Below, piece by piece: positions 54,015 through 64,000 of a stretch of 64,000 nt of DNA (position 1 is the stretch's first letter; every line of letters begins with the position of its first letter). Origin of the DNA: Linum tenue (Eukaryota > Streptophyta > Magnoliopsida > Malpighiales > Linaceae); assembly GCA_946122785.1 (NCBI GenBank), contig CAMGYJ010000006.1, forward strand, positions 70,123,676 through 70,187,675, given 5' to 3'. Under the pieces are notes generated by a model. That model worked only from the letters and a program-made list of their open reading frames with translations. It was not told the DNA's origin and searched no databases. Made by a program: the position numbers and the translations under genes.

Positions 54015-54022
54015 TGTGAGAT

Positions 54023-54961
54023 TTAGGTAACCAGAGCGTGGAGCGAGAGCGGGAGCGGGAGCGGGAGCGAGAGCGTGAGAGCGTTAGTTTTTCGAAAATA
54101 TAATATTGAGAGCGCGTACAGAGCGTCATTATAATTAATAATTTAATATTTTTCTCAAAATGTTAGCTAAAATATGAACAATATTATTGCAATTGCAATA
54201 TTAAGGTAAAAGAAAGTTCCATATTATGTTTACAACGCTACTAATTCCATGGCAATATTTATTTTAATTTTTCGGTAGAATTTATTTCCAATGACCCTAC
54301 CTTATCTTCACGGGAGAAATAACCTAAATGAATATTGTATTATTAATATTATAATGATAAAAAAGACCACCATCCAACGTACTCTGTTTCTCACTTAGAT
54401 GAAAAAGGAATTTTTTTCTCCCCTGTTCTTGCTTTCTCTGCTCCAGATTCTCATCCTTCACTCCCGAATCCACTTAATCTATCACTAATTCACGGCCTAT
54501 TCCTCGGGTTCTTAGCTTCCGCAATTTCTGTCCATAATTCCTTTCCCTCCGCCGCTTCTGCTTCCTTTAATTGCCCTCCTACCTGCCGCCTCTGTTCCTC
54601 CACCACGGCGGCATCGAAGTGAAGTGAGTATTAACCTGAGTTCTTGGCCAGCAGCGGTGGCTTGCATCACTGCTCCAGTCGATTGATCAACGGTTGAATC
54701 CCAAAGAACCCAGTACATATCCTTTTATCCTATAATCAATTATACAGTTGTCGCAGTAGTTGTCGGTGGGAGGAAGTATTGACCTTCTTTCCTGCCTACT
54801 CCGTCGCAAAGGACGGTCGCCCTACAATTCACGCTCTCAAATCACAAGTTCACGCTCTGGTGATATTAAAACCGCGAATTTTGGACGATTTGTTAAGAAT
54901 TCGCGTTTCTGCGAACTAGAGCGGGAGCGTCGGGGCTGGCTACGCGAATTGGGTAACCTAA
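54023..54961. mobile_element. Non-autonomous hAT-type DNA transposon
   Basis: 939 bp with inverted ends TTAGGTAACC and GGGTAACCTAA. It is flanked by a perfect 8-bp duplication TGTGAGAT (54015-54022 and 54962-54969), the length typical of hAT insertions. Subterminal arrays of GAGCGGGAGCGGGAGCGGGA (left) and AGAGCGGGAGCGTCGG plus CACGCTCTCAAATCACAAG (right) flank a body without transposase motifs. Short ORFs inside (54512-54718, 54760-54966) are low-complexity. Confidence 0.85.
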
Positions 54962-54969
54962 TGTGAGAT

Positions 54970-56139
54970 TGATTTGGTTGTGGTTAAACAAATCAGAAAG
55001 AAAAAACACAAGTCTGTCCTTGAAACTGAATCGAATCATTAAGGAGCTTGATAGTTTCGGTTAATTGATACCCGTTAAGAGCTGTTAACATATTGGTTTG
55101 GTTTGATTTTAAGGAACTGGAAACCAAATGGACTAGATAAAATGGGTGTTTGTGTATTAGCGCTGTGATTTTGGTTACAAAATTATCTGGAACCAAAACT
55201 AAAACATAATAAAAAACATGTTATCATATCAAAACCGAACTCACAAATCTAAAAAACATATAAAGTAATGTCAAAAAACAGCATTTGACACATAAGCTCT
55301 TGGACGCCAGCCCATACAAATCGGAGGGGCAAAAATGTCTCGGTCAGTCAGTCTTTTCCTGGGCCGCGCACTAAGCCCAATTCCATTCTTTATCCATTTC
55401 TCAACCTCTCGCTACTTTTTCTCTAAATTAAACCCATTCTTTGTCTGATTGAGTAATTGTCAAAATCCTCCTGGCCTTTTTATATGAGGAAACTGGAAAG
55501 CAGGGTGTTAAACACTTAACAAGGGAAACAAATTCCTTAAAAAGTGAAACATTACACATATGTGTAAGGTGCCCCAAACTTTATATTGAAAAGACTAAGC
55601 ACGGATCAATTAGGTCGATTTTGATTGATTAATTGACTCGATTATCAAAACAAAAATTCCAATAATGCAAATATATTTGTCTCAATTTTTTTACAAAAAC
55701 AATTTAAAATGACTAACCAAATCGGCTTCAAATGATTGATTAATTGTTCGCTCAATTGTGAGATTAAATTACGGTTACTTGATTTTGTTTTAGAGTATAT
55801 TATTTAATGATCTTTCATGATCTATTCTCCAATTGAATCTTCTCATATGTGATCCTTTGATTGCACTATTGTATCCGAAACATTAGTAGAGGATAAGTGT
55901 AAATAATTTTGTGATCAATATGATAATTTCTTATAGGTGATTTGTGTACTTCAAATATATTGATATATTTTTATGATATATGGATATAATTTTCATTGTA
56001 ATTTAGTTACTTATTCACCTAAAGTATGGATTTTCCAAATGAAAAATCCACTAGGATTGGTAACTAATGATTCTATGAACGTATGTATTGTTTGCTAGCC
56101 ATAATGTATTTTCGCAGGAGTTGTTTGGAAGTTGTATAT
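54970..56139. other. Intergenic with a paralogous repeat copy
   Basis: 55008-55245 is the copy of the 49917-51030 repeat that lacks the inverted-repeat insertion. The rest is AT-rich without recognised features. Confidence 0.6.
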
Positions 56140-56771
56140 TGTTGGGCATGTGACTTGAACCTAGCGGCGCCAGAGGAACACACCGACACTACCCCAAATG
56201 CCGCCAAACCCGTCAGGACGCAACGACGACCGAAGACCTCCAGCGCGGTCCAGCGCGAAGACCCCAGCGCGGTTCAGCGTGAAGGCCTCGAGCGCGACAC
56301 TGTGAAGGCGGACCCGCGGAGACCTCGAGCGCGGCACGGGCTACGCGCGTGTGGAAGGATCAACACGTGGACCAGACCAAAGAGCCGCAGAAAGCGTCGT
56401 CTCGCTTCCCGATGGGTAGTCACATCAGGGTCCTAAGCACAGTCGTAGGTAAGCCTCTGACATGTCCTATGTATAGGCATGGCCTACACCCCTGACATAT
56501 CAGTGGTCATGTCATGGTACCATCATGTAATTCAACCACTCACCCACCACCATGTAGCCTATAAATATGGCATTTACTCCGGTGGGTGAGGGGATCGCAT
56601 TTTTCAGACTCTATCTCTAAAAACATCGACTTCTCTCTCTAAAGACTAATTCTCTCATCCCTGTTTCCGAAGGTCTCGGTTCTGCTTCAACACGGTCGAT
56701 TTTCCTTGCTTACCTCCCTTGACCCGCTTTCTTTCCCGAACCTCACTCCTACGCTCAGTTAGGTTCAAACA
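56140..56771 (+). repeat. 5' LTR of the second Tat element
   Basis: TGTTGGGCATG to GGTTCAAACA, 632 bp. TATA box CTATAAATATGG at 56559. U3 contains short direct repeats of CCAGCGCGGTCCAGCGCGAAG type (about 56240-56330). CCTATAAATA and GGGTGAGGGGATCGCATTTT are shared with the other Tat LTR. Confidence 0.85.
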
Positions 56772-56773
56772 AT

Positions 56774-56791
56774 TGGCGCCCACCGTGGGGC
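56774..56791 (+). other. Primer-binding site, tRNA-Lys
   Basis: TGGCGCCCACCGTGGGGC is complementary to the 3' end of plant tRNA-Lys(CTT) as recalled, 2 bp after the LTR. Confidence 0.88.
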
Positions 56792-56819
56792 CAAGTAGAG
56801 AAGCAAAGAAAAACAACCA

Positions 56820-59210
56820 ATGGCTGAACACAATCCCGACTTACCTGATGAAGCAACACCCATCAAGGCAATGACCAACCCAAGAACGTTCGCGGAAACC
56901 AGCAACCTCAACGCGGTGCTTATCGAAGAAGAAGAGCCCGAGCTGACCGCCAAGGAAATGAGGCAGCTAATGGCGAAGCAGAATAACGTCATCGTCGATA
57001 TGCAAAAGCAAATGAGCCAAGTCATAGCGCTCATGATGAACAAAGAAGCCGCGACAGCAGTGGAAGCGACAACAAGTACGCCACCACCCGCACCGCCCCC
57101 TGGCGAAGCGATAGGAATCGCCCCGCCACCACAACTCGCACCGGCCGAATTCCCTGCGTACGAAGCGCAACAAGCCGAGCCGCCGGGTAGGGCAGACCTC
57201 AGTTTTCTGGAGCAACACTTGTCTCCGCAATACCGACCCAACCCACCCAAAAGGGCGCTCCACCAACCGCTGAGCGCGGAAATCATGGCGGAACACCTGA
57301 GCGGAATGCCACCCGCCCTCCCAACATATAACGGGACGACTGATCCCGAAGACCATGTGAGCACCTTCTGCCTGCAGATGCAACTACAAACCAACTCCAA
57401 CATGGCACTATGCCGAACCTTCCCATCAACATTCTCCGGAATATGCCTCGATTGGTATAACAGGCTCCCGAACGGGATCATCCGCTCATTTGAGGAGTTC
57501 ATACTCCTATTCACGACGAAGTTCGCCTCCCAAAACAGAAGGCCTCTCCACCTTAAGGCGCTGATAGACATCACGCTAAAGGATGGGGAAAGCCTGCGAG
57601 CATTTTACGCCAGATGGTCCAGGGTGGCCATGGCAGTGCGCGACCTTACCCCCGAAACCGTCGCCCATCACCTTATGGAGGCCACCACCAACATGGAGCT
57701 CAAGCGGGCGCTAGCAAAAAGATCCGTAACACTATCGACAGAGTTGGAGATGAAGATCGAGAAGGCCATTACGCTGGAAGAAACCCTCGGGGCGGGATCT
57801 GTCAGGCGCTTCGAACCAGCCGAATTGCCGCGAGAGGAACAGGGGCGTCGGCAGCTCCCGCTGCCGCGGGACCAATTGGCGCAACTACACAGCGTGCCAA
57901 AGCGCCACCCCCTCCCCCACAAGAGCAAGCTCAGCAAGGACGATCGCCAGACAGGCGCGCATCCCACGCCTTCACACCACTTAAAGACTCTGTTAAGAAC
58001 GTGATCCACGTTCTCCGCGAAAAGGGCTACAAGCTCAATTGGCCTGCGCCGTTGAAGTCCTTACCCCACATGCGTGATCCAAAAAAGCATTGTGACTTCC
58101 ACAGAGCAACGGGGCACTGGACAGAAGATTGCCGAGAACTACGTTACGAAATAGAAGGCCTCATACGACGAGGATTGCTGGCCGAGTTCACACACGAAAA
58201 AGAAGAACAAGTAGGGGGGCCCCAAAACCCGCCACCACCCCCCCAAGCCGACTACAACGAAGCCACTGGCGCATATGTAGTGCGAAAAGAAATAGGGGTG
58301 GTGACAGTGGAAGGGGATCGCCCGAAGAAAAAAATCAAGCGCGAACGCGCGATTGAATTCGCAGCGGCGGATGTACAAACAGGGGGTCGGCTAAGCTTCG
58401 ACGACACCGAATTGCCGCAGGGAATTTCGTCAGAAGACCCGCTCACCATCACTGATAGATGGAGGTGCCGCGACTGGCATTCTCTTTCAAAGCACCATCG
58501 ACCAAATGGACATCGACCCGCGCTTAATCAAGCGCGCCCAAGGGAACTTGGTCGGCTTCTCCGGAACGAGAGTTCCAGTAATTGGTGTGATAACTCTCCT
58601 TGTTGTTATCGGAGACCAAGAACCACGCGTCTCAAAGCAAGTCGAGTTCACAATAGTCAACTGCAAATCGTCCCACAACGGCATCTTGGGCCGACCTTTC
58701 CTAGCAAAATTCATGGCTCTTCCATCCACATGCCACCAGAAGCTTAAGTTCCCCACTAAGACGGGAACTGGAGAAGCGCGCGGGACACCGTGGGGAGCCC
58801 CAAAGCTCGAAGGAGAGGCCCGACAAACCAACATCATCGACACAAGGCCAGAGGAACCCCGCCCGGAATCGATGGATTCCAATTTTGAGGTCGCGCTCGA
58901 CCCAACCGGGCCGACTAAAAAAATACGCATCTCGACTCACGTCCACGACGACGCAATTGAGCCACTGATAGCGCTACTGAAGGAATATAAGGAGCTATTT
59001 GCCTGGTGCACAGAAGACATGCCGGGGGTACCAAGGCATGTAGCCCAACATTGCCTCGCAGTCCCGCCTAGCGCGCCTCCGAGGCAACAAGCGCGACGTA
59101 GCTTCACTGGCGACAAACTGAAAGCCATCGAAGAGGAGGTGGCGCGACTGTTGGCGGCAGGGTTGATCCGCCCGGTCAAATACCCGAAGTGGTTGGCAAA
59201 CGTGGTCCTG
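56820..59210 (+). pseudogene. Gag-protease of the second Tat element
   Basis: ATG at 56820. Gag core in the first frame (LPTYNGTTDPEDHVSTF, CLDWYNRLPNGIIRSFEEF). A shift near 57840 leads to a second frame with a zinc-knuckle-like HCDFHRATGHWTEDC and YVVRKEIGVVTVEGDRPKKK. Near 58453 about a dozen codons before the protease active site are missing and the frame changes again. The remaining protease reads IDGGAATGILFQ, then HNGILGRPF, and the frame runs to about 59210. Not translatable as one protein. Confidence 0.88.
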
Positions 59211-62026
59211 GTGAAAAGTCCTCAGGGGCTTGGCGGATGTGCGTCGACTACACAACAATCAACAAAGTGTGCCCGGCAGACCCTTACCCCTTGCCGCGTA
59301 TTGACCAACTGATCGACGCCACTGCCGACCACGAGACACTGTCTTTCTTAGACATGTTCTCAGGATACCACCAAATTCCAATGTCGCGCGAAGACGAGGA
59401 AAAAATGGCGTTCATGACTCCCTTCGGAAACTTCTGTTTCGTCGGAATGCCGTTCGGACTGAAGAACGCGGGCGCGACATACCAAAGAATGATCGATTCA
59501 GTGTTCTCACAACAGAGGGGGCAGAACATCGAGGCGTATGTGGATGACCTCATCGTTAAAACTAAGGTCGGCAACTCGCACCTGGAGGATCTGCGTGAGA
59601 CATTCGAGGCGCTCCGCAAACACAGCCTCCGCTTGAACCCAATGAAGTGTGTTTTTGGAGCAGAGGCAGGGAAGTTTCTTGGGTTCATGATAACCAAGCG
59701 CGGCATCGAGGTTGACCCAAAACAAATCACCGCGGTCCAACAACTCCGGGCACCCAGGAACGCATTGGAAATTCAATCCCTGAATGGCAAGATAGCGGCG
59801 TTAGGGAGGTTCATACCAAGGTCCGCCGACAAGTGTGCGGCCTTCTTCAAAACGCTTAAAAACGGCGCACGGTTTGTATCTCCTCCTGTATTAACCGCTC
59901 CCAAGCTTAATGAAAAACTTTTCCTGTATCTGGCTGTGTCAACAAGGGCTGTGAGCGCGGTACTGATATCCAGAAGGGATGGCAAAACCGAGCAACCTGT
60001 ATATTATACTTTGCGTACTCTTGTCAGCGCGGAAACAAGATAATTCCCAATAGAGAAGGCCGTCCTGGCATTGGTGAGCGCGTCACAGAAATTGCGCCCA
60101 TACTTTATAGCGCACCAAATTACCGTCCTGACCAACCTCCCGTTGAAAAAGATCCTGACTTCAATGGAAGTGTCCGGGCGCATGGTCAAATGGGTTGTCG
60201 AACTTTCAGAGTACGATATCCAATATGCGCCAAGACCAGCAATAAAGGCCCAAATCCTAGCGGATTTCATCGCCGAGGGGGTCACTCTCGAAACAACGCC
60301 AGAGGGTGTATGGGAGGTTTATGTAGATGGAGCGGCGAGCAAACATGGCGCCGGTGCGGGAGTGGTTGTACGTACACCCACCGGCGTCGTCCACGAAATA
60401 GCAATCAGATTCAGAGCGTTGAAGACAAATAATGCAGCCGAATATGAGGCCATCCTAGCGGGAATGACTGTCGCCCATGACTTGGGCGCTAGAACGATAC
60501 AGATACTCTCCGACTCATCCCTGGCAGTCAATCAACTGAACGGGACATTTGACGCAAAAGAAGACACACTGGCGCATTACATGGATCGCGTCAAGCTACG
60601 GGCAGTCACCTTCGAGGCGGTAACGTACATGCAAATACCGAGAGAAGAAAACGTGCACGCCGACTCGTTATCCAAGCTAGCGACTGCTACCGACTTCGAA
60701 TCCACGCGCCTCGTGCCTGTCCAAAAAGAGGAGGAGGAATGTCTCCCAAAGGTAGCAATCAACACAACTCAGCTCACGTCTGGCGAGGACTGGAGACACC
60801 CAATCGTGAAATACCTACAAGACGGCGCAGTGCCAGAAGACTCTAAGGAGGCATGGACCCTAAGGCAAAACGCGGCTCGATGTACGCTCATCGAAGGAGA
60901 GCTGTATTGACGGTCATACGCGGGCGTCTATCTCAAATGCATCGGGCAAGAAGATGCGCATGACTTGGTGCGCGACCTGAACGAAGGGTTGTGTGCAATG
61001 CACGCTGGGTCACGCAGCATGGAACGTACCATCTTGCTGCATGGATACTACTGGCCGCGAATAAAGAAGGACACGAGGAAATACGCAGACCAGTGCCACA
61101 AATGCCAAATTAACGCGCGCCAGCACCACCTACCATCCACCGAGCTCCAAGGCAACCTGAGCCTATGGCCCTTCGCGCAATGGGGAGTGGACCTCTTGGG
61201 CCCCTTCCCAACGGCAAAAGGAAAGCGCAAATACATTATCGTAGCAGTGGACTACTTCACCAAATGGATCGAAGCTGAGGCACTAGCCTCGATAACGGCG
61301 CAACAGGTGACGCGCTTCCTGAAGAACAACATCCTGTCGCGCTTTGGACTCCCGAACACGCTCATCTTCGATCATGGGAAGCAATTTGACTGCGCAGAAG
61401 TAATAGATTTCTGCGACCAAGTAGGAACCATCGCAAGGTTCGCATCGGTGGCTTATCCCCAAGCCAACGTCCAAGCGGAATCCGCCAACAAAGCAATCCT
61501 GCACGGCTTGCACACCCGCTTGAACAATGCCAAAGGTAATTGGGCTGACGAGCTCAACACAGTGCTATGGGCGCACCGCACCATGTACAAAGTGGCAACG
61601 GGCGAAACCCCTTTCGCCCTTACATACGACACCGACGCAGTAATCCCCATAGAGACAACAACCCCGACCTATCGAATCACTAGCTACAATGAAGAAACCA
61701 ACGATGAAGCGCGTTTGCTGGACCTAGAGTTGTCCCAGGAAAGGCGCGAGTTGGCAGCAATCAAACTGGCCGCAATGAAAGAGCAGGTGGCCAAGTACCA
61801 CAACGCGAAGCTGGTTCCACACAAGTTGATCCTCGGAGACCAAGTACTACGGCGGAACTTCCGTCCCGACCCCAAGCACGGGAAGCTCGCCTCATTGTGG
61901 GAGGGTCCATACCTAATCCGCGAAGTGGTCGGTTCCAACACCTTCAAACTCAGCGAGTTGGGGGGCAACAAGATACAAAGAACGTGGAACGCGCAAAATC
62001 TTAGGAAGTATCACCAGGCAACTTAA
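59100..62026 (+). pseudogene. Pol of the second Tat element
   Basis: Frame change near 59215, then RT (CVDYTTINKVCPADPYPLP, LDMFSGYHQIPM, YVDDL near 59535). About 17 residues that the outer copy has after KNGARF are missing (near 59875). RNase H; an in-frame TAA at 60041-60043 where the outer copy has Tyr. Archaeal-type RNase H (VYVDGAASKHGAGAG, NNAAEYEAIL, LSDSSLAVNQL, HADSLSKLA). An in-frame TGA at 60908-60910 where the outer copy has Arg. Integrase HHCC, WGVDLLGPF, IFDHGKQFD, VQAESANK and the C-terminal VLRRNFRPDPKHGKLAS, ending at 62026. Confidence 0.9.
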
Positions 62027-62079
62027 TATGTATTTTACCCGCTATGGCGCTTTGTCGCAAAGGAATGAAAATTACTTAG

Positions 62080-62392
62080 TTCGCAAGAACAAAAATTAGC
62101 AATAGTCCCGCACTATTCGCGCCCACACAATTCGCAAGAACAAAAAATAGCAATAGTCATGCACTATTCGCGCCCACACAGTTCGCAAGAACAAAAATTA
62201 GCAATAGTCCCGCACTATTCGCGCCCACACAGTTCGCAAGAACAAAAATTAGCAATAGTCCCGCATTATTCGCGCCCACACAGTTCGCAAGAACAAAAAA
62301 TAGCAATAATCCCGCACTATTCGTGCCCACTCGGTTCGAGAGAACAAATAACAGCGATAATCATGAACTATTCGCAACCACTCGATTCATAG
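62080..62392. repeat. 51-bp tandem repeat, about 6 units
   Basis: TTCGCAAGAACAAAAATTAG recurs at 62080, 62131, 62182, 62233 and 62284, then diverged at 62335 and 62386: exact 51-bp steps. It sits between pol and the antisense gene, the same place as the unrelated 119-bp repeat of the other Tat copy. Because 51 is a multiple of 3 a frame stays open across it (17-residue periodic peptide), which I do not regard as coding. Confidence 0.9.
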
Positions 62393-62570
62393 GAACAAAC
62401 GAGCGCATTAACAAATAAAAGACACAAATTGAGACTGTTTGGATTTAATGAAGCGGGAGCATCAACGTTGTTTGCGACTACACTTGATATATAAAAAAAA
62501 AGAGGGAAAAGAAAATAAGAAGGCAACAAAGCAACAAATTCAAAAAGGAAACATGTCAGCGCGATAACAC

Positions 62571-63958
62571 TTAAGCACCATCAGTGTTAGGCTGGACATC
62601 CTCTCTACTCTGCTTGCGGCGCAGCAAGGGCTGAACATCCTCTTCCTCGTTATCATCAGCTTTCTCACCATCCCCGCTCGCGCCCTCAGCCTTCTCCCAG
62701 TCTGGGCGCTCCTCCGCTTCCTGGCGCTCCTCCTCTTCCCCATCCTCATCCTCATCCCCCTGACTCGGAGTCAGACTCCAAGGGCCGCTTCTCGCCAATC
62801 CACATCTGAACGTGTTGGACCATTTCGCAAGTATCCCAGCGAACCCCCGGGTTCTCTGGCCGAATCTTCTTCCCGACCGCGAGCACGGCCTTGGTCATGG
62901 CGTCCGCCAAAATCTTCCCGAAAGAGGGAGAAGACTTGAACTGACGAACGGCCGCGACCTCGGCCGCGCGAACAGCTTCCGCTTTCGCGACACTGTGAAG
63001 GCGAACCAGGTCGTCCTTCTCCTTCTGAAGCTCTTCGCGAGCTCGCTTCAACTTCTCAGCGTAAGAGGCCTCCAGCTGTTCTTGGATGGCGGAGCGCTCC
63101 TCGACCCGAACCTGCTCTTTATCCGCCTCCACGTCGGCGGTCAATTTGCTCTGCAGGAAGCCGAGTTCCTCCATCGCCTCGTTGGCTTTATTTGTTGCCA
63201 CGTCGGCACGGTTGTTCGCCCCAACAACCTTCCCCTCCAGCTGGACGATCTTCGCCTCGTCGACCTTCATCCTTGCGCGCTCTTGCTGAGCCCGGAAGGT
63301 CGCCAACAAACCCTACAACCACAACGCTAAAAGACTTAGCAAAACATTGCATTCAATAAAAAAAAAGATAACTTCGAACTTCGCGAGAACTCAACTCGAT
63401 CTTACCGCGAAGTGGACCTGAGCCAGGTCATGAAGGGGATTGGACTTCTACAATCGCGGCGAAATACTGAGGATAGGCTCGAGCGCCCGGAGGGCGGTAT
63501 TCGCGGACGCCAGATTGCAAGCCGCCCCGGTGTGAATCCGCACATCGCGGAAGTAGTTGACACCAGCGGTGGCGGGAGCGGCAGTGGCGGGAGTCCCCCC
63601 AAAGCCAGCCATCTCAGGCAAATTTTGCTGGACACTGGCCCCCGACGAGCTGCCAGCCACCTCTCTCTCAGGCCGAGAAGGCCTATTCACCGGCGCCTCT
63701 GGCTCCGAAAGCGCCAGAGATAACTGTCGCGCCGCAGACGACGGTTGTTCCGCTCATGGAGTCTGCGCCACCCGCGCAGTGGGTTCTGCCAAACGAGCCG
63801 CCTTACGGGGCTTTTTAACCGCCAGTGGCTGCTCAATTTCCTTCCGCTTCGAAGTCCTCGGCACCGCGCCCACCTTCTTCTTCTTGTTGTCAGCGCGCGG
63901 CGCCTTTACGACGTCGTCAACCGACATCATGCTAACCAGGCTGGAGAAGTCAACAGCT
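62571..63958 (-). pseudogene. Antisense gene of the second Tat element, exons 2 and 3
   Basis: Read on the - strand. Exon 2 from about 63958 (after acceptor TTGGCGCAG) has DFSSLVSMMSVDDVVK, Lys-rich blocks, VNYFRDVRIHTGAACNLA and an in-frame TAG near 63446, ending LAQVHFA at 63406 with donor GTAAGA. Exon 3 from 63312 (after TTGTAG) encodes GLLATFRAQQERARMK, a Glu/Lys coiled coil with KANEAMEELGFLQSKL and SFGKILADAMTKAV, and after a frameshift near 62770 an acidic tail to 62571. The order, splice phases and motifs match 15018-16375 in the outer Tat element. Exon 1 is outside the window. Function unknown. Confidence 0.75.
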
Positions 63959-64000
63959 GCGCCAATAAATCGTAAGAGAGTAGTTAATATGATAGAATGC

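Larger units (their letters stand above)
56140..64000 (+). mobile_element. Second Tat-lineage LTR retrotransposon, decayed, 3' end outside window
   Basis: 5' LTR 56140-56771, tRNA-Lys PBS at 56774, gag-pol to 62026, a 51-bp tandem repeat, and an antisense gene from about 63958 down to 62571. It is the same lineage as 12776-35990 but a different family by LTR length (632 against 509 bp) and protein divergence. The 3' LTR is beyond the window, so its TSD and age cannot be judged. Confidence 0.9.

Noticed and set aside
62159..62392. Periodic 17-residue peptide frame
   Set aside because: The 51-bp unit length keeps the frame open automatically; no start context, no counterpart in the other Tat copy.
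62080..62392. CRISPR-like array
   Set aside because: Direct tandem units without unique spacers, in a plant retrotransposon.

Overview
This is plant nuclear DNA, almost certainly from a eudicot; the species cannot be named from the sequence. The evidence is a spliced histone-demethylase gene with GT-AG introns, a second spliced gene with a 5' UTR intron, and plant-specific LTR retrotransposons (Athila, Tat, and a Cassandra-type TRIM with a 5S-like LTR). Only two host genes are supported: an LDL3-type lysine-specific histone demethylase (+ strand, 36884-43560, 8 coding exons, 1617 codons) and a TRAF-type zinc-finger protein (- strand, 48641-46420, 2 coding exons, 638 codons). They converge tail to tail across about 2.9 kb.  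LAYOUT. 1-8871: remnants of a gag-only Ty3/gypsy-type LTR element arranged internal-LTR-internal-LTR, so two elements appear to share one LTR. 8872-12770: old intergenic DNA with a dead 5'-truncated LINE tail (10010-10908, -). 12776-35990: a Tat-lineage LTR retrotransposon on the - strand, bounded by 509-bp LTRs and a GATAC target-site duplication (TSD). Its integrase is split by an Athila-type element (17525-30730, +; 1359-bp LTRs, TSD CTTTT), which in turn carries a 277-bp Tourist-like MITE (28516-28792). LTR divergence agrees with the nesting: 12 differences seen in the outer pair, 2 in the inner pair. 36000-49300: the two host genes. 49300-56139: intergenic DNA holding two related hAT-type elements in opposite orientation, an inverted-repeat element whose empty site survives in a paralogous repeat, and a Cassandra-like TRIM whose LTR is interrupted by a diverged Athila-type solo LTR. 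56140-64000: a second, more decayed Tat-lineage element on the + strand, running off the window.  HOW THE PARTS RELATE. The two Tat copies have the same architecture: tRNA-Lys primer-binding site (PBS), gag, protease, RT, RNase H, archaeal-type RNase H, integrase, a tandem-repeat spacer, then an antisense multi-exon gene. The spacer repeat is unrelated between copies (119 bp versus 51 bp), while the antisense gene keeps its intron positions.  The most interesting signals are: (i) in Athila, arrays of a palindromic ACCCGACCGGGT-like motif lie both in the LTRs and before an internal TATA box, leader intron and 3' ORF, suggesting a second internal promoter; (ii) the conserved antisense gene of the Tat copies; (iii) the 23-kb nested transposon block ending about 300 bp before the TATA box of a histone demethylase gene.
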